Below the pieces are notes generated by a model, which saw only the letters and a list, made by a program, of their open reading frames with translations, ran no database searches and had not been told where the DNA came from. Positions 25,001 through 28,978 of a stretch of 35,784 nucleotides of DNA are shown piece by piece. The stretch spans positions 6,388 through 42,171 of the forward strand of contig PLLH01000011.1 of assembly GCA_003140895.1 (NCBI GenBank), read 5' to 3'. A program made the translations under genes and the position numbers. Numbering within the stretch: position 1 is the first letter of the stretch; each line of letters starts with the position of its first letter. This DNA is from Elusimicrobiota bacterium (GTDB taxonomy: Bacteria > Elusimicrobiota > Elusimicrobia > F11).

Positions 25001-25173
25001 AATTTATTGAACAAGCCCTTCTTGAGCTGCAACGGGATGGATCCTTTAGCCGGGTGGCGGTTGAGATCATCATCTTTACAGCGCTTTCGTCCGAGGCCCT
25101 CGCTGTCAAAGCGAGCCTGGCGGATCTTGAACGCTTGGTGGCTTTCCGGCGGATTGTGGCCCGACAGGCCTAA
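7033..25173 (+). CDS. Giant multi-domain envelope protein, about 6,046 residues, function unknown
   Basis: This is one uninterrupted frame. The ATG at 7033 is preferred because GGGAGG (7021-7026) lies 6 nt before it but touches the ATG at 7027. Order by nucleotide: signal peptide (7090-7158, ending LNAQ); TraB/ChaN-like domain (7420-8790) with IQDVHLNNEAQ, GVEGAFG and VGGFHTP; hydrophobic cluster (9085-9440); charged helical region (9560-10290); PANAV repeats (10291-10341); scattered membrane segments (10360-12060); Lys/Glu-rich linker (12115-12250); a hydrophilic block without membrane segments (12250-19250) with many D-x-D/N-G turns; membrane segments (19255-20650); soluble module (20660-22410); membrane segments (22430-23580 and 23940-24340); soluble C-terminus (24340-25170). 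Codon use and GC look like the neighbours. I recognise no enzyme with confidence. A processive glycosyltransferase-like topology is possible for the C-terminal third, but no QxxRW motif was found. The frame is certain; the function is not. Confidence 0.9.
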   Translation: MWNVLAHKTFNAFRWGEAIRKWLATSLSFFFFVSNVVLLNAQETNVWTERRKSVQSLENSISSTEKSPKNEFKIAYNTLAPSFSPGSSPKLDINRLYKTEKAGDIVPAKAVQMDPRLAAIPQNAGTIKEVWVRKTQTSPLVVLIQDVHLNNEAQENIATILTSLQGVSEQMGPPAKFVVGVEGAFGPFDFRRFRAFPNKTFTREIARFFLSNDKISAPGFVGLTRDNPPAMVGIDDPAAYEANVAAYRTSVRHQSTVEGSIEQAKAQVEQEKAATLNARLKEFDRLQRLHGEGKVGLAEYARQMESLLSRSGGSDAERSDGDGWSARELVLEQFLAAASLEQKLDFAHVERERARVVEKLARLLSQSELDEFVAQSLSYRAGRLSYSDFFRTIQSLMARHSISMEETPAFSNYIRYVLLSDGINPERLFSAVQSLERSVLNALVETPAEKALMLKSRKLFLAGRLVQFALTPNEWKEYSQINLSLPVDGAHGAAGSGFDSLLASFEQFYVQADRRSQKIIGHLLKEASSEGHGTLQALIVGGFHTPAITNILKGRGLSYAVVQPKISKVDGTSGTSYLSIFSREKTPLEKMFEGEKLTLAPTQILIGSDPAKNPSALAITNEALSAMAVERWAAGNQSLPPETGVSVSRDASGAWNVLIAYANRVISLLLVQGDGKRPSGTRVVQRVVYPIIGTIQYLAKTRPMAESWFPLLSVALMKWVLPSMGGAWALAVVLNAVVFTFLFHVNTVNGRWDVKQIAARIVGASYLIAAGWGLADPLLSLGHFSLFLGLTMGFHALWNAAMRAMGRDEWQLSTSSGPADTKKKPGSNKVVGPGDTIVGLEGDTAVMKGAALLSILKNKGTGPNVFINRINAALLAKRPLDIADADIQSLEKIKGQEGNAQRARRSRSKLAAELILTESHLDVLRQLIVLIPESADRANAQKRVERLGRAQEDAFFAELTGDIEKGQQEERLTKQRLASVSRRPKAVASAKKKSDQDALIRQSQERMRQLLRDIRTGGVKAQWNAFVELRTVLLELKAKGVSATFSPETLKELRDIQAKLKASKTKPSAPALVPVEVKQAETTSVTVPANAVPANAAPANAVPGDTLASWTRILWKTAVVGVLLLTAFLVVTYAPGYVRGVLQATDLTYWGSSKNILTAAAFIPQGFQLAGARLTYLTVRFILVVFEAAYRTLYAVARRTMNISGGIRYKDEEGKLHQDGVEVDFLSTEDELQRSLHQRFQIDSKELNGFSRAQLLRLYFKLDSEDTRRADAQRAEVKAQAEKNRSAQPFLAHVYWFPIHFPLHLLVFLRDYFFETDLKRAAYLRSGRFLNHLGHDAAAQTLVRAAIQQVKEEKQSVGIAQAWVVWFSRTNVALAGLGGYLYRRIRITIFGALGGWILGGIAYAIPQIAYVNADGWIRRLLPPLPNSNVLYRYVSLSLNHLSFNVVSITSTFFTAFGLQFDSQVRRIHKAVMTRLAADMGASLDYDALHSELLNLMTQVREAKRGSEIKPIADRLSNIRGMMDARKNMKWWNLRRFSLGQFSEGESAALKAQMFELTSVISRRLPSPLSLNSEASQKVFEQAPSLFSMTVLKAFWADIKTLSFWWTLAKSMTGMWTLGAEISTVVELAGDLGYSAGTITGDGEAGRWFGHNAANLLEGENDSAMSLMGDLQRFTLGAAGFISAPAHRELVKESPVNPEKTAKAVPVQKDEEQKEDAPQPKEGKKAGKKEPQKEKELVPVAFEKYTWVDERARVSGAKWALMAKSMEINGRDVMEKTGVPVELPDLPKDPFGMPIALVNAAGRPLAEQDLDPADIFFQFTDGTQVAMKEASFDAGTESYSPPAGKKFVPLLLPLDKELNYRDADGRALRDRSGRLLPQTGFRPLGKDMNDRSVYWMDLDGRVTAAYPEGKVAKPVNPLTGNEVLLEPDLAGAKKAADQAQTDFIRAKNKLTVIERQMADQKSIAFEVDEDFNIVPNKSFKSKAELPPLAFYRFPAPGKPLVEYDPYLEPDRTADMIKADDGHEVVFTRWGDTRVEETAKNAQISKTEAIGAWSTMATLDSLDQLITWDEALRYNPINSRQQMTQKFYLALENRATLSPDAGLVPVYMFVKSDDGRIIPIPDMKIAVRWMEKAKIPPTLMAALLGDEHFLFTSEAKWDGMELITNASPHFKEAWLQWYGSIRQAPYAVLVKPDMKAPKAFVSQMELINQFGRQEAETFQKEGAVQLPDGTWAVKSCLGYKVNAKGEVMEWFSDPLLLHKFLEKDDLLYRLSNGDVVPLYQIPLNLQAKGVRVVEVVDPKDNTAIRLGSEWERITYLMGQSVRLEQQWRVKNAPGGAMPMRGGPSGAPRFDKMDNLPAVIGSAPSGKHWSYDWEPRFEMEWMGYLNFLQKAIETIQNPGMKAELVKKYREAMETRSYDIHPAAHATPYIPQIRDTPTHFVILGSPEQRVAQSWKEISALQRTAYMEDLKRTGGGKIIVPGGKQLDAIERYQDDARSISEEMTKVMDLLALKNQDPKQVKERRATLQNLKKEFASLDKKINMETVAYNKTTEAWAKKYKNRAHISKGNMDPPGIERFQGSQERYAAARKEQKEYFERTAQLRQQAAKNARDKTWFENQMKKSAKDDTYIDADGSRVVLITPFKEAIRGEDRAKTQTVQGGERLVIMAQMLAGEPLNIRRQMKVGDNDPSHAKTFLETIEAHRAAKKEYLKMAEGKMAAEPEGARKTVMRNYKEAVERDEKSFTLTQGGVRNTWAVSRGGAIHEMIDPKDPLNPIVYFETVDAAKAVEKAFISSSKKRLYDNPPPNERAEIDISLKAAQTDNVVSYREDGKKDGRIHIWALFPSIKDAEKNRDEKLAQLNSARTRSAAGVDSIIVYDVDPKSGETKLITEAAEVQKRVSELASLKSSLARRYQERKANPAADPNAPSLVKLASALQEVDRGIYWKDGHQFVVQYGLKQASENFARRLDDYNKVCGKEGRERQFSLLDTQDRPIGTVLTNGHVYLTTLARVVETNPDGTTEVELKTYAGRSPPTDKEKGNLVGVSLERVDAQERVRSQISGPLNENGEFVPLFYTKNNFSGPLALGKQPAKSQTYHYRPEMADSDYTKHPELYLDKSHVVERTKDGGAINEQMSALGAVWREVKDGRGRKTRTIEGRYDPTVPEEKDPFRPLREIRSEYEDADYAALNIPSKSSVVDVDSERSLGWSRILTSYDEYIKTKEIKYERWLDQTKELTWEVKDSNGQLVRKYKLGPDGKPLNVTFFVYSFDGPNTYGRLGLADEAYTFVTDENGLIKGGIDPATFKGDVSTLPYFEYTEVVAVDGVGPDTRIIYRINTRGETRGEKGKDFEHKQEVKSGSGDLVEIHTGQRINGNTAFIPQKITFNDYDYGRDGYGRIGVTHLSRTFAVRFNNGHTGHTFNLATLHFDEGARVIGFDENGQMTRQWSMKDGNEFKDEAGTVIPRSALCSLPLQKNVSRIAIVDPDGVLFYELTLQEESHIDKIAGNGDLTYKRDAFKYVFDPEHGYRWRRVVQSQFRDTIQQGHRTVSVNLKTGEESNVAYDPEKRMKAGTASSSSRPSSLISRGTNNVLEDVVPEREGLMRSPYLPDLPERYWRVLRVNSKNREGAVSYSGRRWVDVSGETVVEVVDKGSENGELRQHVSFHVSDMDEVPYKKMRLNPGVNAFDEMSFAANNGKGEPVDLTDNDTRFIYFYVDDLQMTGKPLESLSLTLEDANGKSATIRSKDDGKNGSPHFWDIVVGHKDTIVDGEGRSRATADMVSNSLYAASRGQVFAVRVKDLRDHIDITQLRPSATLKVAASNDLPTSLRVSQIYRASRGAGETNFTERQSEPSKRLSTLTSFVEVGPSGQTAFLDESKEGKEGYSVQLRGGDNRLLGYVRVYRFKTPNGVLQEHRRLIVIDQVGRFPLASFGLVKDSKGTYQVDPKDKIPFTVFEEGDDIYVVEEDPVSVTTPRTRIVSHYKARSLDPSVPVEMQFGDFSRLPAVSEETLRSTAYNRIFNNGFIQILRRVGGEKLGLISISNVNVSDAEIAAAVKTLDLELLGKVNEKLDSVAKPVNNVVIPEFRLSRIFSVSGAILLAMLSILPLILMQALARYRKWNAENQKREALKKKQGESRFALYDDALMQRALERFNKNVMDVNVRLNEDGQPVLVSSNGYIEGAFLGHLFLIYLLAFSAEVRAYGDVEADQRLTRLDDFAKSVSKYLSMKVGQGSDPGVARTYMAGKFEQQIWSQLEIYLSSFAERIRNAYIDDLSRVAAGTMPEVLHNGSFENALAAMYQDALRPETERDDTHIRVFDEENMRAFVKDHRFEEVPGAFITLARHLVKLLPAVWGILVFRAGDFLFAGVPVLLLLTLVGLVAATVIINARTEYKMIRSARVSDPMQGRLRALLPLMAVAESAYLWTAYGNASMFTTLTLFMLILLMTVEAAGILLPRKAIFGGNRSLIGVAWTYHARPSGPIGSTRAIVMVFAVTWLFTFASIALGSTVIPWFLEKFTNGEVMRVLLVWTLFILRLPLLHHGVNTLVRFGFSALAPTRGAKRNPNAKIPEDYMMAIAHIGGQTMASKNVVDDSSIGKTEIDLAKIKKTLKEKGRDIDHLILAQFSSVDEFDKSDNQEMEKKLKKITDMKDLAGKIDLTPYRLRTKTRRLLDGVLNMVGNGQEPQPQEITILNKALLQDIYVDELMKSRTTTKWAGSFKNSFIDLLNKNPRGRQTVLSVVKSALSDKRLAVDPQVLNDQPALSKLVEGWLLALFEEEEEADEGRGTTLWNLRQMMDPTMPEALKVAQGRPASRQAAVEYGYRIERMIIEILPIGGSSIDTAMSFVDLAEAAADEGIAQHIVLYNGFNQYDAHNDQSKSPEKISVMSGSEVGQRAKHGLLLAHVSQRGDKPGVRTYVCYNHTVYGLKSAGMHEILMVPEELPKMKSMIITDRNAKALNVRQFVKKDIRRVMENPNIAIMVASRNTTYVLDDMGWTSFAIEGGHGQAMLAIPEKTGTGWMNIQRTALWESWKELGDPTASLRSFVNNTSNDFGMIPFSPNAIGISEDYWSVLQQVYTMVSLGLEPEFALSEALAQKDRENKTYAEWKAAPPRWSAGGFQATEAIINQQVHEFGPTSFFEREVRATSLDHYSLGPLILLDILLMPLAIVNDLSPFVGVSLLLWIPGIILNQISTLNSWLAYRRSMGFWSGTSLWFMNRISDSMLFPSRVVRDALAQLSGARGVSYEFKISGAGGGGPWSAIFPFIKTVEKGNKKVTGFIYKETVLLDGPDRGKVEQRILTLRGALVRIVAAKDATGGLNGNMKEIHSFFWTFVVGLVLIGVNVWALQYLDATNVFMMLFSLWFSVAVAFGPMVKDAKKGKMVWRGAGDWISKLLGHALGFGALMAASVSLLTVFSMPMTLGGVLVGLAVAAGGAAFSYFGLLRSIKALDKAKKLRAVRFLSEMHRGFWLNLFLFGWLVFAPFPAVLRFDILPGVPIVFTPGGFLWSFLVPFMVTVVAIIMIGRVVAWVQGIRVQRRLVVLSNRARELRGRRYSADSLVDALATQTITFIQQGSYRMANKNLDEMEEILQFDEIRKELIYLRKEIVTGRMTNASLQDLWKQAAKDYNKANYKEALTCLDQILKIAGVPMATAGAMGFWKRWTSNVVHIGRIEGFVTALVSLGVLTLTSPQGPPAFLQILLPFVFAAVLVFALFVAGHRLTGVLDPTRPRPVTGWATVMKASLVASSGLISLPFLGLGLLTPPAIGVIFIALGALAAAYVHGRLNQIIVRRAYSSPSTLASVLTAQMSALEKAKQADDRGAVGMALDQIIDLQDWGVREFGLSPSSARYDRQSLDRQLAVNQQAVVDWFFVLFDLLKGRSGQEETTLKAVLSVGQSGAEGSLDRKKGVRTLFIPKGSDRSAVEREINDLLAVEESALSLASTKIQVLLTGSLEGAAEDFEKQFAGRGMEFLKSSRLQKLQSADLGKSLFGDTFNRITLFRLLKHRDTVIPEFIEQALLELQRDGSFSRVAVEIIIFTALSSEALAVKASLADLERLVAFRRIVARQA
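10291..10341 (+). repeat. 15-bp tandem repeat encoding PANAV/PANAA
   Basis: Three units of the type GTTCCAGCGAACGCT, plus the first 7 bp of a fourth, lie in frame inside the giant gene. They encode a Pro-Ala-Asn-Ala-rich flexible linker just before a membrane segment. Such repeats can change copy number by slippage without breaking the frame. Confidence 0.85.
17017..17040 (+). repeat. Perfect 12-bp tandem duplication inside the giant gene
   Basis: ACGCGCGGGGAG occurs twice in a row and gives the peptide TRGETRGE. It is in frame and lies in the long hydrophilic block. It looks like a recent slippage duplication. Confidence 0.8.
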
Positions 25174-25178
25174 AAAAT

Positions 25179-25222
25179 CTTAATCACTTCTTAACCTGTT
25201 CTTAAGGCGATCTTAATCTGCC
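25179..25222 (+). promoter_or_regulatory. Four-unit 11-bp TTAA repeat array (PHO-box-like)
   Basis: Four units follow with no gap: CTTAATCACTT, CTTAACCTGTT, CTTAAGGCGAT and CTTAATCTGCC, each with CTTAA at the same phase. In 8-bp plus 3-bp notation this matches the layout of cyanobacterial PHO boxes (CTTAACCT-type repeats spaced by 3 bp). CATACT at 25229-25234 could serve as a -10 about 9 bp downstream. The array starts 5 bp after the giant gene's stop in a convergent gap with no gene to its right on this strand, so its target is unclear. Confidence 0.5.
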
Positions 25223-25270
25223 AAATGACATACTAACCACGCAACATCTGAGCCGGTGACATTCATCGGC

Positions 25271-25322
25271 ACAACTAAACAGGGGTCAGATTAGGTTAGG
25301 GGTCTGACCCCTGTTTAGTTGT
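25271..25322. repeat. Perfect 20-bp inverted repeat between convergent genes
   Basis: The left arm (25271-25290, ACAACTAAACAGGGGTCAGA) and right arm (25303-25322) are exact reverse complements with a 12-nt loop. The inner GGGGTCTGACCCC is itself palindromic, so two folds are possible. It lies 2 bp beyond the ndk stop and 97 bp beyond the giant gene's stop, so it may act as a bidirectional terminator, although no T-run follows. The GGGGTCAGACCCC core also resembles REP-type palindromes associated with Y1 transposases. Confidence 0.75.
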
Positions 25323-25324
25323 CC

Positions 25325-25849
25325 CTACAGTTCGGAAACCGCTGGAATCCTCTCCCACGCTCTCGTTGTTCCGCTCTTCTTGGTTGGATAAATGTCCGCC
25401 AAAATCTCGTCCGGTTGAAACCATAATTTGATTTCCCGTTCCGCTTCAAGCGGCGTCGCCGACGCGTGAAGAACGTTCTCGAAAAGCCCCGCCGTGGTGA
25501 TCCGTCCGAACATGCCGCGAACCGTGTTGGGCTGAGCCTTCTCCGGGTTGGTGTCTCCGGCCAAAGACCGAATCTTTTGAATGGCGTCGTCTCCTTCGTA
25601 GACGAGAGCGACGACTTTGTCGTAAGGCGCGCCGTGGATTTTTCCCGTGATGTATTCCATCAGTTGGTTGTAAAACGGTTTCCCGACGTGTTGGGCGTAA
25701 TGATCGGCGGCGAGTTGAGGGGAGACGCGTGTCAGGCGAGCTGCGATCAGCGTCAGTTTGGTTTCTTCCAGTTTGGTCAAAACCGGGCCCATGAGAGATC
25801 TCCTCACGGCATCCGGTTTAATTAAGACGAGACTGCGTTGAATGCTCAT
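25325..25849 (-). CDS. ndk: Nucleoside diphosphate kinase
   Basis: The enzyme transfers phosphate from ATP to other nucleoside diphosphates through a phosphohistidine. Visible family features are the N-terminal SLVLIKPDAV with Lys11, the NTVRGMFG segment, and the active-site His128 in ENVLHASATP followed by AEREIKLWF. The usual HGSDS after the histidine reads HASAT. At 174 residues it is about 30 longer than the E. coli enzyme, owing to an insertion around TGKIHGAPYDK (residues 68-78) and a C-terminal extension after residue 144. AAGGAG at 25856-25861 lies 6 nt before the ATG. It is the last gene of the minus-strand signalling cluster, 83 bp behind the response regulator, so it may have its own promoter. 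Confidence 0.95.
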   Translation of the reverse strand: MSIQRSLVLIKPDAVRRSLMGPVLTKLEETKLTLIAARLTRVSPQLAADHYAQHVGKPFYNQLMEYITGKIHGAPYDKVVALVYEGDDAIQKIRSLAGDTNPEKAQPNTVRGMFGRITTAGLFENVLHASATPLEAEREIKLWFQPDEILADIYPTKKSGTTRAWERIPAVSEL

Positions 25850-25932
25850 TGTTATCTCCTTGAATTTATGACAAAGACGTCGACGCGTGAGGCGAGAACG
25901 ATTTTACGACGTTTTGGTGTTGAGCGGCGAGT

Positions 25933-27243
25933 TTAGCAGTTTGGTTGGGGCGGTTCGGGCGAAAACTGCGGTGCCGGCGTGATTTTCCCCGTGTACGTCG
26001 TGGGAACAGGGCCTTGGTAGTAACGATAAAAATTTTGGACCAGTGAAAATTGGGCGGACGTGGGCTCCTGGGTTTGGCAGGCCGCGTCCAAATCGTCCAA
26101 GGTGAATGGATCCATCTCAATCAGCGGCTCCGGATCGCATTTTTCAAGGTGGTCCGCCATGTGAATGCTGACGAAATTGCTGACCCCCATTTTAAAAAGC
26201 GCCTTGACGCATTCGGGATCAAATTGCCCGCCGGATTCTCTTTTCATAATTGAGAGGGCGTCGGCCATCGACATGGCCGTCCGATAGTGGCGTTTTGAGG
26301 TGATGGCGTCCAAGACGTCCGCGACGGCGAGGATGCGGCCCAAAAGGGGAATTTCGTCGCCTTTCAAGCCTCTCGGATACCCTTTCCCGTCAAACCGTTC
26401 GTGGTGGCTGGAAGCGATGAGGGGAATGTCCGCCAGCCCCGCTTTGAAGACGAATTTCGACAGCAAGGTGTAGGTGCCTCTGGCGTGGCTTTGGATCTCC
26501 TGGTATTCCGAGGAGGTGAGCGATCCTTCTTTCGTCAGGATCTCTTCCTCAATTTCAATTTTCCCCAAATCATGCATGAGTCCGGCATAGCGCAGCTTTT
26601 CAAGGTCGTTCGATTCCAGCCCCATGGTTTTTCCGATTTCCTGGGCGTATTGGGTCATGCGGAACGAATGGCTGTAGGTCAGGGGATCTCTCTGGTCGAT
26701 GGCGATCGCCAGCACTTCCATCGTGGACTCAAAATTTTTCTTGAGTTCCTCGTAAAGGGTTAGCGTGTGACGGTGCGCCGTGGCGAGTTGCCCCGTTCGG
26801 GCTTTCACTTTTTCTTCAAGCGTCGTATTCCATTCGCGCAGAGCCGCCGACATGGCTCTGTTTTCTTCAAGAATCCGTTGATGTTCGATCGCCTGGTTCA
26901 ATAGGCATTTGATTTGCTCGATGTTGGCGGGCTTCAAAACATACGCCGAGGCGCCAAGGTTCAGCGCGTCAATGGCGTAGTTGGTTTCAGCAAAACCGGT
27001 CATCATGATCACCGTCATCTCCGGACGTTTTGATTTAAGTTCTTTGAGGACGTCGATCCCGGTGATATCCGGCATTTTGATATCCAAAAGGGCCGCGGCG
27101 AAGTCATTCTCTTTGGCGGCCGCGAGGGCGGCCATGCCGCAATCGGCGCTCACCACGGAATAGCCGGATCTCTTGAGAATGCTCTCCAGCGTGATGCGCT
27201 GGCCGTTGTTATCATCGACCAGCAAAATTTTATTGAGGCTCAT
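25933..27243 (-). CDS. Response regulator with REC and HD-GYP domains (cyclic di-GMP phosphodiesterase)
   Basis: This 436-residue protein starts with a receiver domain (1-118): acidic D10/D11, phosphoacceptor D54 in LLDIKMPD, T82 and K104. A coiled-coil linker (about 120-170) leads to an HD-GYP domain (about 172-345). All expected metal ligands are present: H192 in YSHSFRM, H224-D225 with K228 in MHDLGK, H253, H280-H281 in SHHERFDGKGYP, and D309. It should hydrolyse cyclic di-GMP when phosphorylated. A Pro-rich tail of about 90 residues follows. The start has GGAG 7 nt upstream and overlaps the kinase gene by 14 nt, so the kinase is the obvious partner. Confidence 0.95.
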   Translation of the reverse strand: MSLNKILLVDDNNGQRITLESILKRSGYSVVSADCGMAALAAAKENDFAAALLDIKMPDITGIDVLKELKSKRPEMTVIMMTGFAETNYAIDALNLGASAYVLKPANIEQIKCLLNQAIEHQRILEENRAMSAALREWNTTLEEKVKARTGQLATAHRHTLTLYEELKKNFESTMEVLAIAIDQRDPLTYSHSFRMTQYAQEIGKTMGLESNDLEKLRYAGLMHDLGKIEIEEEILTKEGSLTSSEYQEIQSHARGTYTLLSKFVFKAGLADIPLIASSHHERFDGKGYPRGLKGDEIPLLGRILAVADVLDAITSKRHYRTAMSMADALSIMKRESGGQFDPECVKALFKMGVSNFVSIHMADHLEKCDPEPLIEMDPFTLDDLDAACQTQEPTSAQFSLVQNFYRYYQGPVPTTYTGKITPAPQFSPEPPQPNC

Positions 27244-28963
27244 GGTGATTCTCCTCCTTCTCCTCCGGTGGTTTTAGCGGGAGATTGACCGTAAAGCACG
27301 ATCCTTTCCCGCGTTGGCTTGTGACCGCGATGGACCCCCCGTGTTTTTCAATAATATTGTTGCTGATCGCCAGCCCCAACCCCGTTCCTCTCGCTTTGGT
27401 GGTGAAGAGGGGTTCAAATATTTTCGATAAATGGATTGGCTCAATACCGACGCCGGTGTCTTGGAAACTGATCGCGATGAATTCCGATTTTGGGCCCTCT
27501 TCGTTTTTCGACGCAATTTCAAAACGGGACGAGACGGTCAAGGTGCCTCCCTGCGCCATGGCTTGTATGGCGTTGTTTGTGATGTTGCAAAAAACCTGGT
27601 TCAATCGGTCCGGGTCCACCATGGCGTGAGGCAGCCGGAGATCCAAGTCCAGTTTAAACTCAATGGTGTCCGGAAACAAGATCAAGCTTGGAATTTGTTC
27701 CAATAGTTCGTTGATCATGGTTTTCCGGGGAACGAGATGGACGACGCGGGAGAAGTCCAACAGTTCTCCAATGATCATCACCGAGCTGTCCACTTCTCCC
27801 TCGACCAGTTTCAAAATTTCTTTGAGATGAGGATCGGACTCCAATATCTCGCTTCCCTTGAGTATATCCCGAACATAGTAAATCGCGTTCTTAATGGCAC
27901 CCAAAGGATTTTTTAATTCGTGAGCCACGCCCGCCGCCAGACGGCCGATGCTGGAGAGCCGCTCGCTCCGCAAAAGCTGTTCCTGCAGCATTTTTTCCTT
28001 CTGCTCCGACATTTTTAAGTCCGTGATGTCGCGAACCACGACTTGGATCACCCCCTGTCCTCCGAAGGACATGAGTTTGAACGACTGCGCGGTCATCCGG
28101 CCCATGCCGTCCCGCCGAACCATCGCGATTTCGCGGTCTTCCATGTTTCCTTCCGATAGAAGTTTCTTCATGGAGTCAACGACCCGTTGGTGATCGGAAG
28201 CCTGGCTGATATCGAAAATGTTCATGCCGGAGAGCTGTTCGCGGGTGTATCCGGTCAACTCTTCCCCGGCGATATTGACGTCTAAGTAGCGGCCGGTTTC
28301 CGGATCGACGATGAAGATGGGAACGCTGGCTTGTTCAAACAAGTTTTGGTAGCGGTCCTTTGTGAGTTTGAGCTGTTCATACACATCGGCGAGCTCAAGC
28401 GCCATGTTGTCCTCATCATATTCGGTGAAAGAGACGGCATCGTCCGCTGTCCAATCTTCCAGGCGGCGACCAATGAACCGGCATGAGGAATCTCCCTTGG
28501 CGATACAATGTGTTTCTAAAAAAGTGATCGGTTCATTTAAGTGGCCACTGAAGGATCCCGTCAGGTATCCGGCCAACAGCCAGCATTGGCATGCTCTCGC
28601 TTTTGAGGGGAAGAACCGCAGGTATTCGGAGGCTTCGCAGGAGTCCGTTGTTTCGATGATGAATTCATTGTTGGTTTCATCCAGCTCGGCGTTTTGCAGC
28701 GTTGCCACGGACTGAATCAGCTGGTTCTTGAAATGCGGGTCCAAGGCGTCCGTTTGGCCGCAGGAAAATCCCAGGCGCGCAAAGATACCAAGAGTCCTTG
28801 TTTCTCCGACGGTCCAGGTCAGTTCCCTTTTTAATCGTCCGATGGCTTCCGGGGCCATCAGGAGTCCCGGATCCCTCGATTTGTTGAAAAAGTTCGAGGA
28901 GAGAATAATGTCGACGCCTTTCGGGTCTTCATTCGGTCCAATATGGGCGGTGGCGAGTTTCAA
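27230..28963 (-). CDS. Sensor histidine kinase with V4R and PAS domains
   Basis: The TTG start has AAGGAGA about 9 nt upstream. Domains in order: N-terminal V4R/XylR-N-like sensor (about 1-170), PAS (about 203-318), HisKA with His348 in GVAHELKNPLG, and HATPase with the N-box at N464, DTGVGIE at 502-508 and GTGLGLA at 526-532. There is no membrane segment, so it is cytoplasmic. In the V4R part, C127, E150, C153 and C161 reproduce the spacing of the zinc ligands known from the phenol sensor MopR (Cys-Glu-Cys-Cys), which suggests a zinc-stabilised pocket for a small hydrophobic ligand. It overlaps the REC-HD-GYP gene by 14 nt and follows the FIST gene by 15 bp. The ligand is unknown. Confidence 0.95.
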   Translation of the reverse strand: MKLATAHIGPNEDPKGVDIILSSNFFNKSRDPGLLMAPEAIGRLKRELTWTVGETRTLGIFARLGFSCGQTDALDPHFKNQLIQSVATLQNAELDETNNEFIIETTDSCEASEYLRFFPSKARACQCWLLAGYLTGSFSGHLNEPITFLETHCIAKGDSSCRFIGRRLEDWTADDAVSFTEYDEDNMALELADVYEQLKLTKDRYQNLFEQASVPIFIVDPETGRYLDVNIAGEELTGYTREQLSGMNIFDISQASDHQRVVDSMKKLLSEGNMEDREIAMVRRDGMGRMTAQSFKLMSFGGQGVIQVVVRDITDLKMSEQKEKMLQEQLLRSERLSSIGRLAAGVAHELKNPLGAIKNAIYYVRDILKGSEILESDPHLKEILKLVEGEVDSSVMIIGELLDFSRVVHLVPRKTMINELLEQIPSLILFPDTIEFKLDLDLRLPHAMVDPDRLNQVFCNITNNAIQAMAQGGTLTVSSRFEIASKNEEGPKSEFIAISFQDTGVGIEPIHLSKIFEPLFTTKARGTGLGLAISNNIIEKHGGSIAVTSQRGKGSCFTVNLPLKPPEEKEENHHEPQ

Positions 28964-28978
28964 CCGGGCGTTCTCCTT

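Noticed and set aside
7033-25173. Giant frame as several genes joined by error
   Set aside because: Composition and coding signal stay uniform, no internal Shine-Dalgarno plus start with a family N-terminus was noticed, and no stop interrupts the frame; a long-read check is still the decisive test.
25179-25222. CRISPR-like array
   Set aside because: Units are 11 bp with only CTTAA conserved and no spacers of CRISPR length; a regulator site is the better reading.
25271-25322. Terminal repeats of an insertion sequence
   Set aside because: The arms are only 12 bp apart, no transposase gene lies nearby and no target duplication is seen.
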